Below, piece by piece: positions 17,101-18,804 of a stretch of DNA of 18,804 bases; within the stretch, counting starts at the first letter, position 1; every line of letters begins with the position of its first letter. The position numbers and the translations under genes are program-made. Under the pieces are notes generated by a model that was given only the letters and a program-made list of their open reading frames with translations, was not told the DNA's origin and did not search any database. The DNA comes from Phoronis ovalis (taxonomy: Eukaryota > Phoronida > Phoronidae), in the NCBI GenBank assembly GCA_028565635.1, contig JAOXYB010017242.1, forward strand, positions 1 through 18,804. Direction: 5' to 3'.

Positions 17101-17774
17101 CTGAGTAAAAACATGAAACACAGATTTATTTTACAGGAAAAAATATGTGGTTTAGTTTTTTCAATCTGCATTAATACTAAAATTAAAACTTTAAAACAGT
17201 AATTTAAAAACATTTTCCTTATATGTCTTATAATGAAAAGCAAAATGATTGTGCAATCGTTACACATTGTTTAAACATACATGTATTATATGATTGGCAA
17301 TCTGGACATTCTCTTAGATTTTAGATCCCCGAAATATCAATTTTTAGGTGAAAATTATTTGGTGTTTTTATGCGTGTGTTCTGTCATCGCTAACCTAAGC
17401 CATGCTTTCAAATGTCGATACGCCTTTTTGCTAATTAGGTGACGCTAAAACAATAATTTTGGTTGTTGATGGGTAAACTATTAGAGACTGTCATTTTTTA
17501 CGACATACAAACTGGCGAAATGCAAGTACAATGGGATATAATGAATGGAATAAAGGATGGTGCACTTCGTCGCGTACAATAGATAAAACACAAATACAAT
17601 GTGTCATATGATATGCGTCTAATTTTAAATATTCAGCGTAAGAATAAAAACGTGCTACGTACATGATACACATTGTCAAGGCATAAAAGATGTTGTAGAC
17701 AAATATTAAACTTTAATGATAATGTGATCAATCTTTCTACATGTGTTTAAACATTTGCCAATTGTTAATTATTT
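17083..17774. repeat. Tandem duplication, copy A (lectin upstream intron plus 18 bp of exon)
   Basis: Aligns nearly end to end with 17795-18440. It begins TGTAGCCAACCGGGCAGTCTG and ends TTTGCCAATTGTTAATT. Differences are scattered substitutions and small indels, including a run of about 35 bp (around 17711-17748) absent from copy B. The lower end covers the acceptor and first 18 bases of the lectin exon. Confidence 0.9.
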
Positions 17775-17794
17775 ATTTAAAGATGCCTTCGTTC

Positions 17795-18440
17795 TGTAGC
17801 CAACCGGGCAGTCTGGTAAAAACATGAAACACAGACTTATTTTACAGGGAAACATATGTGGTTTAGTTTTTTCAATCTGCATTACTGAAATTAAAACAGT
17901 AATTTAAACACATTTTCCTTATATTTCTTATAATGAAAAGCAATTTTGCAATCGTTATACACTGTTTAACATACGTGTATTATATGATTCGCAATGTGGA
18001 CATTCTCTTAGATTTTAGATCCCCAAAATATTTGACCATCTATTTTTTAGGTGAAAATGATTTGGAGTTTTCATCCGTATGTTCTGTCATCACCAATCTA
18101 AGCTTTCAAATGTCGAAACGTCTGTTTGCTTACGCGACGCTAAAACAATAATTTTGATTGTTGATGGGTAAACTATTAGTGACTGTCATTTTTACTACAT
18201 ATATACTGGTGAACTGCTGGAAATTCAAGTACAATGGGATATAATGGAATAAATGATTGTGCACTTCGTCGCGTACAATAGATAACACAAATACAATGTG
18301 TCATATGATATGCGTCTAATTTTAAATATTCAGCGTAAGAATGAAAACGTGCTACGTACATGATACACATTGTCAAGGTAAAAAAGATATTGTAGACAAA
18401 TATTAAATTTAAACGATTTGCCAATTGTTAATTTTTATTA
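17795..18440. repeat. Tandem duplication, copy B
   Basis: Direct repeat of 17083-17774, offset about 712 bp, separated by about 20 bp. It retains the exon edge ACTGCCCGGTTGGCTACA (minus strand) and a CAG acceptor, then breaks off, so it cannot encode a lectin exon. A minus-strand open frame (18176-18424) starting MANRLNLIFVY has a hydrophobic start, but in copy A the start and frame are lost. Its possible donors do not match the phase 1 lectin exon, so it is not called as a signal exon. Confidence 0.88.
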
Positions 18441-18804
18441 GGGTTGCTCCTATAAGGGAGCAAGCCTATTGGTTTTGAATGATTTCTTTCTTCTTTTTCT
18501 TCTTTTTCTTTTTCTTCCAATTTTCAACAAGCTATATCTCGAAGACAGTTACAGCTAGGAACTTGATACTTGATGTGTGCTATCCCTGGGGTAGGCCATT
18601 GTTACCTTGAGGTCAAAAGGTCATTTGGAGGTCAAAAGTCAAATCTTGAAAAAATTCAAAATGTTGTAAAATGATTGTATTGAGTTATAACGAAGTGTTT
18701 TAGATGATCTTTGATAAAAGGTTTTGCTTTTATTTTTTGGCATCTTTTCAATTCATTTATTGATCTTCCAATTTTCACTAAGCTATATCTCGAAATCTGT
18801 TACA
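18441..18804. repeat. Dispersed-repeat edge with hairpin, pyrimidine tract and a 251-bp direct repeat
   Basis: A hairpin GGGTTGCTCC / GGAGCAAGCC (18441-18450, 18457-18466; one mismatch) is followed by a pure T/C tract (about 18484-18518). Then CCAATTTTCAACAAGCTATA at 18517 recurs as CCAATTTTCACTAAGCTATA at 18768, both followed by TCTCGAA and a GTTACA end. The second unit is cut by the window edge. AGGTCAAAAG words repeat between. The pattern resembles short dispersed repeats known from bivalve genomes, from memory. Confidence 0.6.

Noticed and set aside
17491-18424. Minus-strand frames starting MANRLNLIFVY / MTMCIMYV as a lectin signal-peptide exon
   Set aside because: The start is lost in copy A, the frame differs between copies, and the possible donors give phases that do not match the phase 1 lectin exon.

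Overview
The window reads as AT-rich, intron-containing animal DNA, most likely from a lophotrochozoan and probably a bivalve mollusc. I base this on multi-exon genes with GT-AG junctions, a DUF229 protein, and secreted recognition-type domains (IgGFc-binding N-terminal domain, C-type lectin, olfactomedin). Satellites and small inverted-repeat elements fill much of the space between genes. The species call is inference from these families, not a match to a known sequence.

Layout. (1) 1-2325, plus strand: the 3' part of a DUF229 (alkaline-phosphatase-like) gene, open from the window edge as one long exon. Its N-terminal region contains a 40-codon tandem repeat. (2) 2326-4440: non-coding, with a 16/18-bp minisatellite and a G-rich array of about 42-bp period. 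(3) 4443-8820, minus strand: a decayed gene whose main exon (7547-8820) encodes an IgGFc-binding domain broken by two frameshifts and a nonsense codon. It is followed by an exon with an acidic DNDCDG motif and several cysteine-rich exons, some intact and some eroded. Two copies of a terminal-inverted-repeat element lie among these exons. (4) 8821-12373: largely non-coding, with a 34-bp palindromic repeat, a third copy of the inverted-repeat element and an unexplained open frame at 10295-10549. (5) 12374-14300, minus strand: three exons with consistent phases that form an olfactomedin domain ending in a stop. (6) 16363-17100, minus strand: two exons with consistent phases that form a C-type lectin domain ending in a stop. 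(7) 17083-18440: a tandem duplication of the lectin upstream intron, including 18 bp of exon. (8) 18441-18804: the start of a repeat with a hairpin and a pyrimidine tract.

The three minus-strand loci lie head to tail and all carry extracellular domains (carbohydrate or ligand recognition, or mucus/adhesion). I read this as a cluster of secreted recognition proteins with at least one dead member. The first exons of the lectin, olfactomedin and IgGFc genes were not found. No tRNA, rRNA, CRISPR array or prokaryotic feature was seen.
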